Source: Candidatus Aminicenantota bacterium (GTDB lineage Bacteria; Acidobacteriota; Aminicenantia; Aminicenantales; Aminicenantaceae). Taken from it: a DNA stretch of 7,176 nt. Position 1 is the first letter of the stretch; each line of letters opens with the position of its first letter. The notes beneath the pieces are model-generated. The model ran no database searches and had not been told where the DNA came from. It saw only the letters and a program-made list of their open reading frames with translations. This document shows, one piece after another, positions 1 to 5,842 of the stretch. The position numbers and the translations under genes are program-made. The stretch lies in assembly GCA_030615975.1 (NCBI GenBank), contig JAUWYH010000075.1, positions 1 through 7,176 of the forward strand, read 5' to 3'.

Positions 1-1
1 T

Positions 2-109
2 CCTGGAGTAAGATTGGAAGATGACCGAATTATCTCCTTCACTACAGAAGATTTTCTCCAGATTCCTTACTTATTACAGGTAATAATGAACCTGAGTTAT
101 AGCAAGTAA
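2..109 (+). CDS. C-terminal fragment, probable M55-family D-aminopeptidase (DppA-like)
   Basis: Only the last 35 codons are in the window; the reading frame is open from base 2 to a TAA at 107-109, while the other two forward frames stop within the first 25 bases. The visible peptide begins PGVRLEDDRIISFTTEDFLQ and ends QVIMNLSYSK. The pattern 'PGV-x-R/L-x-D-R-x-I-x-F-T-x-[ED]-D-[FY]-L' followed by a hydrophobic helix is how I remember the end of M55 zinc D-aminopeptidases (DppA family), which cleave D-amino-acid-containing peptides. The catalytic metal-binding residues lie in the N-terminal part and are outside the window, so activity cannot be judged. The gene runs toward the antiporter operon on the same strand but is separated from it by a terminator. 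The family call rests on a short tail and could be wrong. Confidence 0.55.
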   Translation, partial: PGVRLEDDRIISFTTEDFLQIPYLLQVIMNLSYSK

Positions 110-178
110 GACCATAAGCCCTGGTTCTCATGTATAGAAAAGAAACAGCTGGGCGGATTAAAGCCTCACATGGGAGAC

Positions 179-267
179 AAAGGATGCTGGCTGTTGGGTA
201 ATCAAGCAAAAAGGGGATGTGGGTGAAATGCCCAATGAGGGGACCTTGTCCAGCCAGCCAAACAAGG
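179..267 (-). ncRNA. Copy A of a conserved pseudoknot-capable element (candidate structured RNA or small repeat)
   Basis: Read on the minus strand, this segment shares three blocks, in the same order, with 4366-4460 on the plus strand: CTTGTTTGGCTGGCTG (16 bases identical), ATCCCCTTTTTGCTT (15 identical) and CAGCCAGCA followed by TCCTTT. CCTTG/CAAGG (244-248 with 263-267) closes a hairpin with a 14-base loop. Eight bases of that loop (251-258) are complementary to 186-193, giving an H-type pseudoknot. On the minus strand an ATTGATTTTTTCTGTC block lies exactly 23 bases upstream of the CTTG, the same distance as in copy B, so a leftward promoter is possible (TTGATT with TGT-AACAAT). Leftward transcription would run antisense to the peptidase tail. 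I do not recognise the fold. It may be an RNA gene, a cis-regulator or a short non-autonomous mobile repeat. Confidence 0.5.
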
Positions 268-294
268 CTAATTACAAATTGTTACAACAGACAG

Positions 295-347
295 AAAAAA
301 TCAATCGTCTCTAAAGATGATTTAGGGGGTGATTTTTTATTTTTTTG
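295..347 (+). terminator. Hairpin terminator after the peptidase gene, possibly bidirectional
   Basis: AAAAAATCA (295-303) is perfectly complementary to TGATTTTTT (330-338). Nested inside, AATCGTC (303-309) pairs with GATGATT (316-322) with one G-U pair. On the plus strand the stem runs into T-rich sequence to 346, and on the minus strand the stem also ends in a T-run. The hairpin would end transcription of the peptidase gene before the antiporter operon and could stop antisense transcription coming back from it. Confidence 0.65.
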
Positions 348-367
348 ACTTTTTCCATAAAATCTTA

Positions 368-396
368 TTGCTTTAATGATAGAGGCTGGATAAGAT
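368..396 (+). promoter_or_regulatory. Weak sigma-70-like promoter candidate for the antiporter operon
   Basis: TTGCTT (368-373) and TAAGAT (391-396) are separated by 17 bases, and the ATG follows 31 bases after the -10. Both hexamers are poor matches (3/6 and 4/6). A better -35-like TTGACT at 345-350 lies in the terminator tail but has no well-spaced -10. Position after a terminator and before the first operon gene is the main support. Confidence 0.3.
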
Positions 397-427
397 AAAC
401 TCTTCATTTTCTCTTAAGAAATAAGCC

Positions 428-1822
428 ATGAATTATGGATGGCTGTCAATAATTCCTCCTTTACTAGCGATCTTGTTGGCTTTTTTGACACGGGAACCTG
501 TTTTTAGCCTTGCGGCTGCCTGCTTTGTTGGAGTGCTCATCATGGGGCAGGGGTTTACTGGCTTTCCGGAGCTTCTGGCTAAAACATTAGGCAGCCGAGA
601 TTTTATGTGGGTATGTCTGATAGAAATATGCATCGGAATTCTCGTGGCCTTTTACCAGCGTTGTGGAGCAGTGGATATGTTTTCCCAGAAAGTCAAACCA
701 TTTACAAAGTCTAGATCTCAAACACAATTTCTGACGTGGGGATTAGGCTTGTTCATTTTCTTCAGTGATTATTTTAGCCCATTATTCGTTGGTCCTGTAA
801 TGCGAAACCTGACTGATAAAGCCAAGATATCCAGAGAGAAGTTGGCTTATATTTGCGATTCCACCTCTGCTCCTGTGTGTGTCTTGGCTCCGATTACAGG
901 CTGGGCCGTTTATATAAGCGGACTCCTGATCGGCATTGGCCCTGTTCTTAATAAAAAGGCGGCAATGTCCCTTTTTATCAAAGCCATTCCCTTTAATTTT
1001 TATGCGATTTTATCTGTTGTAATGGTTGCCTTGATTGCTTGGAGGGTTATCCCCGAATTTGGTCCGATGCGGAGAGCCGAACGCCGAGTTATTGACACTG
1101 GCCAGGTTATTCGCCCTGGTTCAGTGCCGATGATGAGCTCGGAATTGACAAATCTTTCTGTTTCTGAGAAAGGTCGGACCAACATCTGGATGAATTTTTT
1201 TACTCCAGTTTTTATCGTAATTGCTGTTAACCTGGGAACTTTCTTTGCTACAGGCCAGGCTCGTGTTTTGGACAGTTTCATGTTAGCTACGATTGTGCTT
1301 GGGGTTTTTATGTTCTTCCAGAGAGTTGACAAGCTGAATGGGTTGATGAAAGCTATGCTGGCCGGAATTAAAGGCGTCATGCCCGCTGTTTTGATCCTGG
1401 CTTTTGCCTATGCCATAAACAATGTAAGTCGGGAAATGGGAACTGCCCAGTATGTCATTGATATAACCAAAGGGTGGTTTATTCCTGGCCTTTTACCTGT
1501 TCTGATTTTTCTGATTAGCGCATTTGTGAGTTTTGCCACAGGCACTTCCTGGGGGACTTTTGCCATCATTATTCCCATCGCAGTGCCGATGGCATTTGAA
1601 TTCAGTCAAGGACAGGTGTCAACCCTTGTTTTAGGAACGCTTGCTGCTGTGGCCGGGGGAGGAGTGTTTGGAGATCATTGCTCGCCTCTATCCGATACCA
1701 CTGTTCTCTCGTCTTTAGGCAGCGCATGTGACCATATGGATCATGTGAAAACCCAATTACCCTATGCCTTAGTGGTGGCATCCATTGCTTCAGTCATCTA
1801 TTTGGTCGTAGGAATATTTTAG
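428..1822 (+). CDS. NhaC-family Na+/H+ antiporter (464 aa)
   Basis: Polytopic inner-membrane carrier of the NhaC/MleN family, with about 11-13 hydrophobic segments between residue 5 and 463. Family hallmarks are clear: FFSDYFSPLFVGPVMR (111-126), ICDSTSAPVCVLAPITGW (142-159), FATGTSWGTFAI (369-380) and GGVFGDHCSPLSDTTVLSS (411-429), the last being the conserved intracellular Asp/His/Ser-rich motif. Full length for the family. The start at 428 fits the usual short N-terminus, but the upstream Shine-Dalgarno is weak (an AAGAAA-like stretch only), in contrast to the next two genes. Known members exchange Na+ for H+, while some exchange organic solutes such as malate/lactate. It is first in a three-gene operon with an amino-acid-dehydrogenase-like enzyme 9 bases downstream, so it may carry that enzyme's substrate; this is inference and sequence alone does not decide between cation and solute transport. 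Confidence 0.9.
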   Translation: MNYGWLSIIPPLLAILLAFLTREPVFSLAAACFVGVLIMGQGFTGFPELLAKTLGSRDFMWVCLIEICIGILVAFYQRCGAVDMFSQKVKPFTKSRSQTQFLTWGLGLFIFFSDYFSPLFVGPVMRNLTDKAKISREKLAYICDSTSAPVCVLAPITGWAVYISGLLIGIGPVLNKKAAMSLFIKAIPFNFYAILSVVMVALIAWRVIPEFGPMRRAERRVIDTGQVIRPGSVPMMSSELTNLSVSEKGRTNIWMNFFTPVFIVIAVNLGTFFATGQARVLDSFMLATIVLGVFMFFQRVDKLNGLMKAMLAGIKGVMPAVLILAFAYAINNVSREMGTAQYVIDITKGWFIPGLLPVLIFLISAFVSFATGTSWGTFAIIIPIAVPMAFEFSQGQVSTLVLGTLAAVAGGGVFGDHCSPLSDTTVLSSLGSACDHMDHVKTQLPYALVVASIASVIYLVVGIF

Positions 1823-1831
1823 GAGAAAAAG
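1821..1831 (+). promoter_or_regulatory. Ribosome binding site overlapping the antiporter stop codon
   Basis: AGGAG (1821-1825) shares its first two bases with the TAG stop of the antiporter gene (1820-1822) and lies 6 bases before ATG 1832. This arrangement fixes the start of the dehydrogenase-like gene and suggests translational coupling between the two. Confidence 0.75.
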
Positions 1832-2986
1832 ATGAGCCATTTTCTTGTATTGGGAGCAGGGAAGATGGGGATTGTGCTGGCCAAAGACCTCATCGAATCC
1901 GACTCCAAAAACAGGGTTACTCTTGTCGATATCAGTCTCAAACATCTAAAACAGGCCGCAGATTTCATAAAGAGCAGAAGACTCATTTCTTTACAAAGAG
2001 ATATAGAAGAAAAAAAGCATAGATATGAGATTTTAGAGGGGAAGGATGTGGTACTTTCAGCTCTTCTCCATAAGCATAGTTTGATGGCTTTGGAAGCATC
2101 TGTTGATACAGGCGTTCATTTTGTCGATCTGGTAGGAGAAGGTCCTCTGGGGCGTCTTAAATATGATGAGCAGGCAAAAAAGAAAGAGATAACTCTCATT
2201 TCTGGTCTCGGAGTTTCTCCAGGCATCACGAATGTGTGTGTGGGGAGAGCTGTCCATCTTTTAGATGAAACCGAGAAAGCCCTTATTTATGTGGGAGGGA
2301 ATCCTGTTTTTCCTAAGCCTCCCCTGAATTACAGGGTTGTGTATGCAGTCGATAGCCTTCTTGACTTTTATGAGAGAAAAGTCTCTATTCTTAAAAAAGG
2401 GAAAATAAAAGAGGTTCCTCCTTTATCAGGAGTGGAGCCCATTTCATTTGACCTCCCATTTTCAGATATGGAATGCTTTTATACGGATGGATTGAATTCT
2501 CTTCTTTATACAATGGAAAAGAGAATCAAAGGTGAACTTTGGGAAAAAACGATTCGCCAAAAGGGTCATGCAGAGGGAGTTAACACTCTCAAGGCATGCG
2601 GTCTATTTTCTCGCCAACCCATTAGTGTTAGGAACATGGAGGTTGTTCCGCGAGAGGTTCTCGAGATGCTTTTGGAATCCAGGCTGAAATTAGGGAAAGA
2701 GAAAGATGCGACCCTGTTGAGGATAGTCGTATCAGGAAAGAAATCAGGAAAGCCTGAAACCCACGTGTTTGAAATGATAGACCATTATGATGAAGAAAAA
2801 GCCTATACATCGATGGCCAAGACGACATGTTTTCCCGCTTCTATTGCCGCTCAGATGATTGTTTCTGGCATGATTCCCCAGAAGGGAAGCCTTTTTCCTG
2901 AAGATATCTTTTTTGCTGAATTATACCGGCCCTTCATGGACGCTCTGAAAGCACGAGGGGTAGTTGTCAGTCATAGAGCATTTTAG
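1832..2986 (+). CDS. Saccharopine dehydrogenase-family protein, L-lysine 6-dehydrogenase-like (384 aa)
   Basis: Soluble NAD(P)-dependent oxidoreductase. The N-terminal Rossmann fold has GAGKMG at 8-13 and an acidic residue (Asp33) at the end of strand 2, which favours NAD. The middle shows SGLGVSPGITN (124-134), YVGGNPVFPKPPLNY (153-167) and EVPPLSGVEPISFD (194-207), then RQKGHAEG (242-249) and MAKTTCFPASIAAQMI (328-343). Length and these segments match my memory of L-lysine 6-dehydrogenase (EC 1.4.1.18, Geobacillus/Pyrococcus type), which oxidises the epsilon-amino group of lysine to allysine plus ammonia; they differ from the longer fungal saccharopine reductases. Related enzymes act on other amino acids and on carboxynorspermidine, so the substrate is not certain. 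It sits between a carrier and an alcohol dehydrogenase, and no lysine-biosynthesis gene is nearby, which points to catabolism. Confidence 0.8.
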   Translation: MSHFLVLGAGKMGIVLAKDLIESDSKNRVTLVDISLKHLKQAADFIKSRRLISLQRDIEEKKHRYEILEGKDVVLSALLHKHSLMALEASVDTGVHFVDLVGEGPLGRLKYDEQAKKKEITLISGLGVSPGITNVCVGRAVHLLDETEKALIYVGGNPVFPKPPLNYRVVYAVDSLLDFYERKVSILKKGKIKEVPPLSGVEPISFDLPFSDMECFYTDGLNSLLYTMEKRIKGELWEKTIRQKGHAEGVNTLKACGLFSRQPISVRNMEVVPREVLEMLLESRLKLGKEKDATLLRIVVSGKKSGKPETHVFEMIDHYDEEKAYTSMAKTTCFPASIAAQMIVSGMIPQKGSLFPEDIFFAELYRPFMDALKARGVVVSHRAF

Positions 2987-3017
2987 CGCTTTATATTTTA
3001 GAAGGGAGATTTATCGA

Positions 3018-4286
3018 ATGAAAGAACTGAAAGAAAGGGCACGGCAACTGTTAAGGACATTCAAAGAAGATAGCTATATCTTTGGAGTCGATTGCTTAGA
3101 TAGAATCGGTGAGATTGTATCGCCTTTTGGCAGAAAAAGCCTGTTGATTACCAATCTGGGAAGGCGAAGCAAGGAAGATTTATTGTCTATAATAAATTCT
3201 TTAAACAAGGAAGAAGTGGAGATTGCAGGACCTGTCCCCAGTGCAAAGCCAAATGCCCCAAAGGAAGATGTTTTGAGATTGGCAGAAGAGGTGTCAAGAG
3301 CCAATCCTGATAGTGTCTTGGTTGTAGCTGGAGGTTCTGGTATAGATGCAGCAAAGGCAGCTGTTGTCCTTTCAGTTTTGGAGGGTGATATAGGAGAATA
3401 CTTTGGTGTGGGCAAAGTCACTGAGAAGATCCTCACCACGGGCAAAGAGCTCATTCCTGTTATACCTGTCCAAACAGCATCTGGTTCGGCAGCGCATTTG
3501 ACTAAATATTCAAATATAACAGATATCCAGACGGCTCAGAAGAAGTTGATTATCGATTGTGCTATTGTTCCTCCAAAAGCACTGTTTGATTATAGGCTTA
3601 CAAAGACAATGTCTTCTGAGCTCACTTTGGATGGGGCTTTTGATGGAATGGCTCATTGTTTAGAAGTATTCTTTGGTGCTTCGCCTGAGAGATTTGATAG
3701 GACTTGCGAAATAGCAAAAAATGGTATCGAATTGATTATTGCTTTTATACAGAAGGCCTTAGAAGATAAAGAAGATATGGAGAGTCGAGAAGCCTTGGGA
3801 TTGGGAACAGATCTTGGAGGATATGCGATTATGGTAGGGGGAACGAGTGGACCACACATTACCAGTTTTTCCCTTGTAGACATATTGAGTCATGGCCGGG
3901 CATGTGCGATTATGAGCCCTTATTACACGGTCTTCTTCGCTCCTGCCATTCAGCAGCAGCTAAAGATCTTAAGCAAGATTTACGCAAAGTATGACCTTGT
4001 TGATCCAAAAGTTTCCAAATTTCAAGGAAAAGAGTTAGCCGAAGCGATGGCAGAGGGGATGATAAGATTGGAGAAGAGGGTAGGATTTCCGACCACACTG
4101 AAAGAAATCCCAGGCTTTAGTGAGTCTCATATAAAAAGAGCTATTACAGCAGCTAAAAGCCCACAACTTGAAACGAAACTGAAGAATATGCCAGTTCCTT
4201 TAAATAGAGAGATGGTAAATAAATATATGAGACCTGTCCTTGAGGCTGCAAAAACAGGAAATTTCGGCTTGATTAAAGATGTATAG
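3018..4286 (+). CDS. Iron-containing alcohol dehydrogenase (422 aa)
   Basis: Group III metal-dependent alcohol dehydrogenase, interconverting an aldehyde and an alcohol with NAD(P)(H). The nucleotide-binding motif GGSGIDAAKA is at 105-114. The metal site is intact: Asp209 and His213 in DGAFDGMAHCLE, then His280 (SGPHITSFS) and His292 (SHGRACAI). The spacing of the last two His is 12, against 14 in FucO-type enzymes, which suggests a separate subfamily. The start at 3018 is chosen because AAGGGAG (3002-3008) lies 9 bases before it; an in-frame ATG at 2964 would add 18 residues, overlap the previous gene and lacks a good ribosome site. It is 31 bases after the lysine-dehydrogenase-like gene and is last in the operon. 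A plausible job is removal of the aldehyde made by that enzyme with recycling of NAD+; the actual substrate is unknown. Confidence 0.88.
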   Translation: MKELKERARQLLRTFKEDSYIFGVDCLDRIGEIVSPFGRKSLLITNLGRRSKEDLLSIINSLNKEEVEIAGPVPSAKPNAPKEDVLRLAEEVSRANPDSVLVVAGGSGIDAAKAAVVLSVLEGDIGEYFGVGKVTEKILTTGKELIPVIPVQTASGSAAHLTKYSNITDIQTAQKKLIIDCAIVPPKALFDYRLTKTMSSELTLDGAFDGMAHCLEVFFGASPERFDRTCEIAKNGIELIIAFIQKALEDKEDMESREALGLGTDLGGYAIMVGGTSGPHITSFSLVDILSHGRACAIMSPYYTVFFAPAIQQQLKILSKIYAKYDLVDPKVSKFQGKELAEAMAEGMIRLEKRVGFPTTLKEIPGFSESHIKRAITAAKSPQLETKLKNMPVPLNREMVNKYMRPVLEAAKTGNFGLIKDV

Positions 4287-4297
4287 AGACTGAGAGC

Positions 4298-4338
4298 AAA
4301 GCAATCAGTAATTTTTTTCAAAAAAATATTGCTTTTTT
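4298..4338 (+). terminator. Hairpin terminator after the three-gene operon
   Basis: AAAGCAAT (4298-4305) pairs perfectly with ATTGCTTT (4328-4335), with an inner T7-C-A7 foldback (4312-4326), and a T-run continues to 4338. It starts 12 bases after the alcohol dehydrogenase stop codon. Its 3' arm supplies the TTGCTT of the promoter that follows. Confidence 0.7.
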
Positions 4339-4356
4339 CTATCATTCTGGTATAAT
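4329..4356 (+). promoter_or_regulatory. Extended -10 promoter for the MFS gene and element copy B
   Basis: A perfect TATAAT (4351-4356) is preceded by TGG (4348-4350), forming an extended -10. TTGCTT (4329-4334) lies 16 bases upstream as a modest -35. The start site expected about 7 bases after the -10 (near 4363) falls at the 5' edge of the conserved element, giving the MFS gene a leader of about 190 bases. Confidence 0.6.
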
Positions 4357-4365
4357 TAAATAAAA

Positions 4366-4460
4366 TCTTGTTTGGCTGGCTGTGCAAGGTTTTGACAACC
4401 CTCCTTCATTATCCCCTTTTTGCTTATTTTCCCAATACCCAAGACAGCCAGCACTCCTTT
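4366..4460 (+). ncRNA. Copy B of the conserved pseudoknot-capable element, in the MFS gene leader
   Basis: Inverted relative to copy A at 179-267, sharing with it the 16-base, 15-base and CAGCCAGCA blocks in the same order. CTTG (4367-4370) pairs with CAAG (4385-4388), extended by a U-G pair (4366/4389) where copy A has C-G; the wobble pairs only if the plus strand is the RNA. In the 14-base loop, GCTGGCTGT (4375-4383) is perfectly complementary to ACAGCCAGC (4444-4452), giving a 9-pair pseudoknot stem. The element sits directly after a strong -10 and 90 bases before the MFS start, the normal place of a leader regulator. No known riboswitch class is recognised, and no clear terminator or ribosome-site sequestering stem is seen between it and the gene. 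Confidence 0.5.
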
Positions 4461-4550
4461 CCAACTGAAACTTTCCTTTACCGAATGTCTGGCATTTAAT
4501 ACACTAATAAATCTAAAATTAGAACAAACGCTTAGTAGCTCCTGAGGAAA

Positions 4551-5726
4551 ATGGAAAACACAGAAAAAATGAGAACAATCTGGACCAGGCATTTTTTAGT
4601 TGCTCTCTTTGGTTATTTCTGTTTATTCATGAGTATCACCCTTTTTTTTCTTTTTCCTCTTTTCCTTAAGCAATTTAACGCTGCCCAAAGCCGGATTGGG
4701 TTGATCATGGGTATTCATAGTCTTATGGCCATCTTTATCAGGCCTTTTATAGGAAGGATGGTGGATATAAAAGGTAGAAAGAAGATATCTCTTTTTGGCA
4801 TTGGCTTCTTGATTTTGCTTTTACCCTGCTTTCATTTAATCAATGATGCAGGATATTTGCCGATTATTTTAAGAGCATTGATGGGTTTAGGCTGGGGAGT
4901 GAGCATGACCGCCACCCTCACTATTTGTTCAGATTTAGCACCTGTGGAAAGGTTAGCTCATTCTATGGGAATAATCGGAATAGCGGGTCTTCTCTCCAGT
5001 GCATTAGGTCCTATGCTGGCCGAGGAAGTTATTCATCGATTCGGTTTCGGTGCTCTTTTTAACACAAGTTTAGCGCTCCTTGTGGTTTCTCTTTTGTGTA
5101 TTTTATCGACAAAAGAAGTTGCTAGGCCAAACAATTCCAAACATTTCGACAAGCCAAAATCCTTGCGAGATATCTCAATCTTGATCATCCTCTTAATATC
5201 CTTTCTCCCCATTGTCCATGGAGCCGTAAGAGGAGCTGTTGTCTATTTTATAGCTTTGTTCGGGAAATCTATACCTTTTGAAAGGGTGGGTCCATTTTTT
5301 CTCTCCTTCGCTGCTGCAGCCATTCTAACACGCCTGGGAATTGGTGATTTATCTGATCGATATGGCCGCAAGAAAGTTATTTTTCCAGCTGTTTGCATCA
5401 TAAGCTTTAATTTATTCTTGATTTCTCAAGTGAACGCTCTCTGGATGTTCGTCTTGACAGGCTTTATCGGAGGTTTCGGCCAAGGTCTCATTTTTCCTGC
5501 TCTCAGCACCTACATCATAGATATTTTAGGGCGAGAAAATAAAGGACTGGCAATAAGTCTATATTTGGCTTTTTTCGATATCGGGATGGGGGTAGGCTCA
5601 ATCTATTTCGGCTGGATTTCTGATCTTTACGGATACAGAAATATGTATTTATTTGCCGGGATAGTATTTTTCCTGGTGAGTGTTATATTCACTTGGAAAG
5701 CGCCATCCCCTAAATCAAATATGTAG
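4551..5726 (+). CDS. Major facilitator superfamily transporter (391 aa, 12 TM)
   Basis: Integral inner-membrane permease with two six-helix halves: helices at about 14-38, 46-66, 80-97, 103-124, 137-155, 168-187, then 208-233, 243-262, 276-293, 298-318, 334-354 and 364-381. The MFS motif A occurs in both halves: GRMVDIKGRKK (68-78) and GDLSDRYGRKK (265-275), each in the loop between helices 2-3 and 8-9. RALMGLGWGVSMTA (108-121) in helix 4 resembles motif B. The length is usual for drug- or metabolite-proton antiporters (DHA1-like); substrate cannot be read from the sequence. The start at 4551 has a TGAGGA only 2-3 bases upstream, tighter than normal; ATG 4569 (residue 7) has no ribosome site. 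It has its own promoter and leader. The last residues (PSPKSNM) and the stop codon come from the first unit of a 26-base tandem repeat, so the native C-terminus may have been replaced. Confidence 0.88.
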   Translation: MENTEKMRTIWTRHFLVALFGYFCLFMSITLFFLFPLFLKQFNAAQSRIGLIMGIHSLMAIFIRPFIGRMVDIKGRKKISLFGIGFLILLLPCFHLINDAGYLPIILRALMGLGWGVSMTATLTICSDLAPVERLAHSMGIIGIAGLLSSALGPMLAEEVIHRFGFGALFNTSLALLVVSLLCILSTKEVARPNNSKHFDKPKSLRDISILIILLISFLPIVHGAVRGAVVYFIALFGKSIPFERVGPFFLSFAAAAILTRLGIGDLSDRYGRKKVIFPAVCIISFNLFLISQVNALWMFVLTGFIGGFGQGLIFPALSTYIIDILGRENKGLAISLYLAFFDIGMGVGSIYFGWISDLYGYRNMYLFAGIVFFLVSVIFTWKAPSPKSNM

Positions 5727-5754
5727 GGCCGTCCCCTAAAATAAAAATGTAGGG
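5703..5754. repeat. Two tandem 26-base units overlapping the MFS stop codon
   Basis: Units 5703-5728 and 5729-5754 agree at 22 of 26 positions; both carry TCCCCTAAA near the start and end in ATGTAGGG. The first unit encodes the MFS tail and its TAG stop; the second is intergenic and abuts a perfect hairpin. This looks like a short dispersed repeat rather than coding duplication. Confidence 0.8.
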
Positions 5755-5773
5755 TCCGTTCCCTGAACGGACC
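5738..5773 (-). terminator. REP-like perfect hairpin, probable leftward terminator for the NIF3-like gene
   Basis: GGTCCGTTC (5753-5761) pairs perfectly with GAACGGACC (5765-5773) across a 3-base loop. On the minus strand the stem is followed after 5 bases by a T-rich run (TTTTTATTTT), as expected for termination of the leftward NIF3-like transcript. On the plus strand no T-run follows. It could equally be a REP-type palindrome belonging to the adjacent tandem repeat. Confidence 0.5.
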
Positions 5774-5823
5774 TTCTGGAGTTCGCTTCCCCAAGGGACT
5801 TACTTAATTCGCTAATTAATCAA

Positions 5824-5842
5824 TGACTCAGTCACTGAGTCA
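5824..5842. repeat. Perfect palindrome around the NIF3-like stop codon, part of degenerate octamer repeats
   Basis: TGACTCAG (5824-5831) and CTGAGTCA (5835-5842) are exact inverted copies separated by TCA, which is the TGA stop of the minus-strand gene. On the minus strand the surrounding sequence reads as degenerate 8-base units: GTGACTCA, GTGACTGA, GTCATTGA, TTAATTAG. A T-run (5850-5855) follows on the plus strand, so the hairpin might weakly terminate the MFS transcript. Confidence 0.6.

Larger units (their letters stand above)
110..427. other. Intergenic region between peptidase fragment and antiporter gene
   Basis: This 318-base gap has no convincing gene. It holds copy A of the conserved pseudoknot-like element (179-267, minus sense), a bidirectional-looking hairpin terminator (295-347) and a weak promoter candidate for the antiporter operon (368-396). 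Bases 110-178 show nothing I can assign. A 28-codon open frame from ATG 228 is discussed and rejected elsewhere. Confidence 0.7.

Noticed and set aside
181..267. Cobalamin-riboswitch-like reading of GGTGAAAT in copy A
   Set aside because: The string is not present in copy B, and the B12-box and the rest of the consensus are missing.
110..300. Possible tRNA gene in the left intergenic region
   Set aside because: No cloverleaf with a TTCGA-type T-loop and matching acceptor arms could be drawn.
228..314. 28-codon open frame with an AAGGGG upstream, within element copy A on the plus strand
   Set aside because: The matching region of copy B (minus strand) reads the shared CAGCCAGCCAAACAAG block in a different frame, and linker lengths between blocks are not multiples of three. 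Conservation is therefore not at the protein level.
2964..3017. Upstream ATG adding 18 residues to the alcohol dehydrogenase
   Set aside because: It overlaps the preceding gene by 23 bases and lacks a Shine-Dalgarno, while ATG 3018 has AAGGGAG at good spacing.
3074..4098. Long minus-strand open frames opposite the alcohol dehydrogenase
   Set aside because: They are antisense shadows of a clearly conserved gene, with no ribosome sites or recognisable domains.
4356..4592. 78-codon minus-strand open frame covering element copy B and the MFS start
   Set aside because: It overlaps the MFS start, the leader and the promoter, has no ribosome site or family resemblance, and its counterpart in copy A is not kept open.
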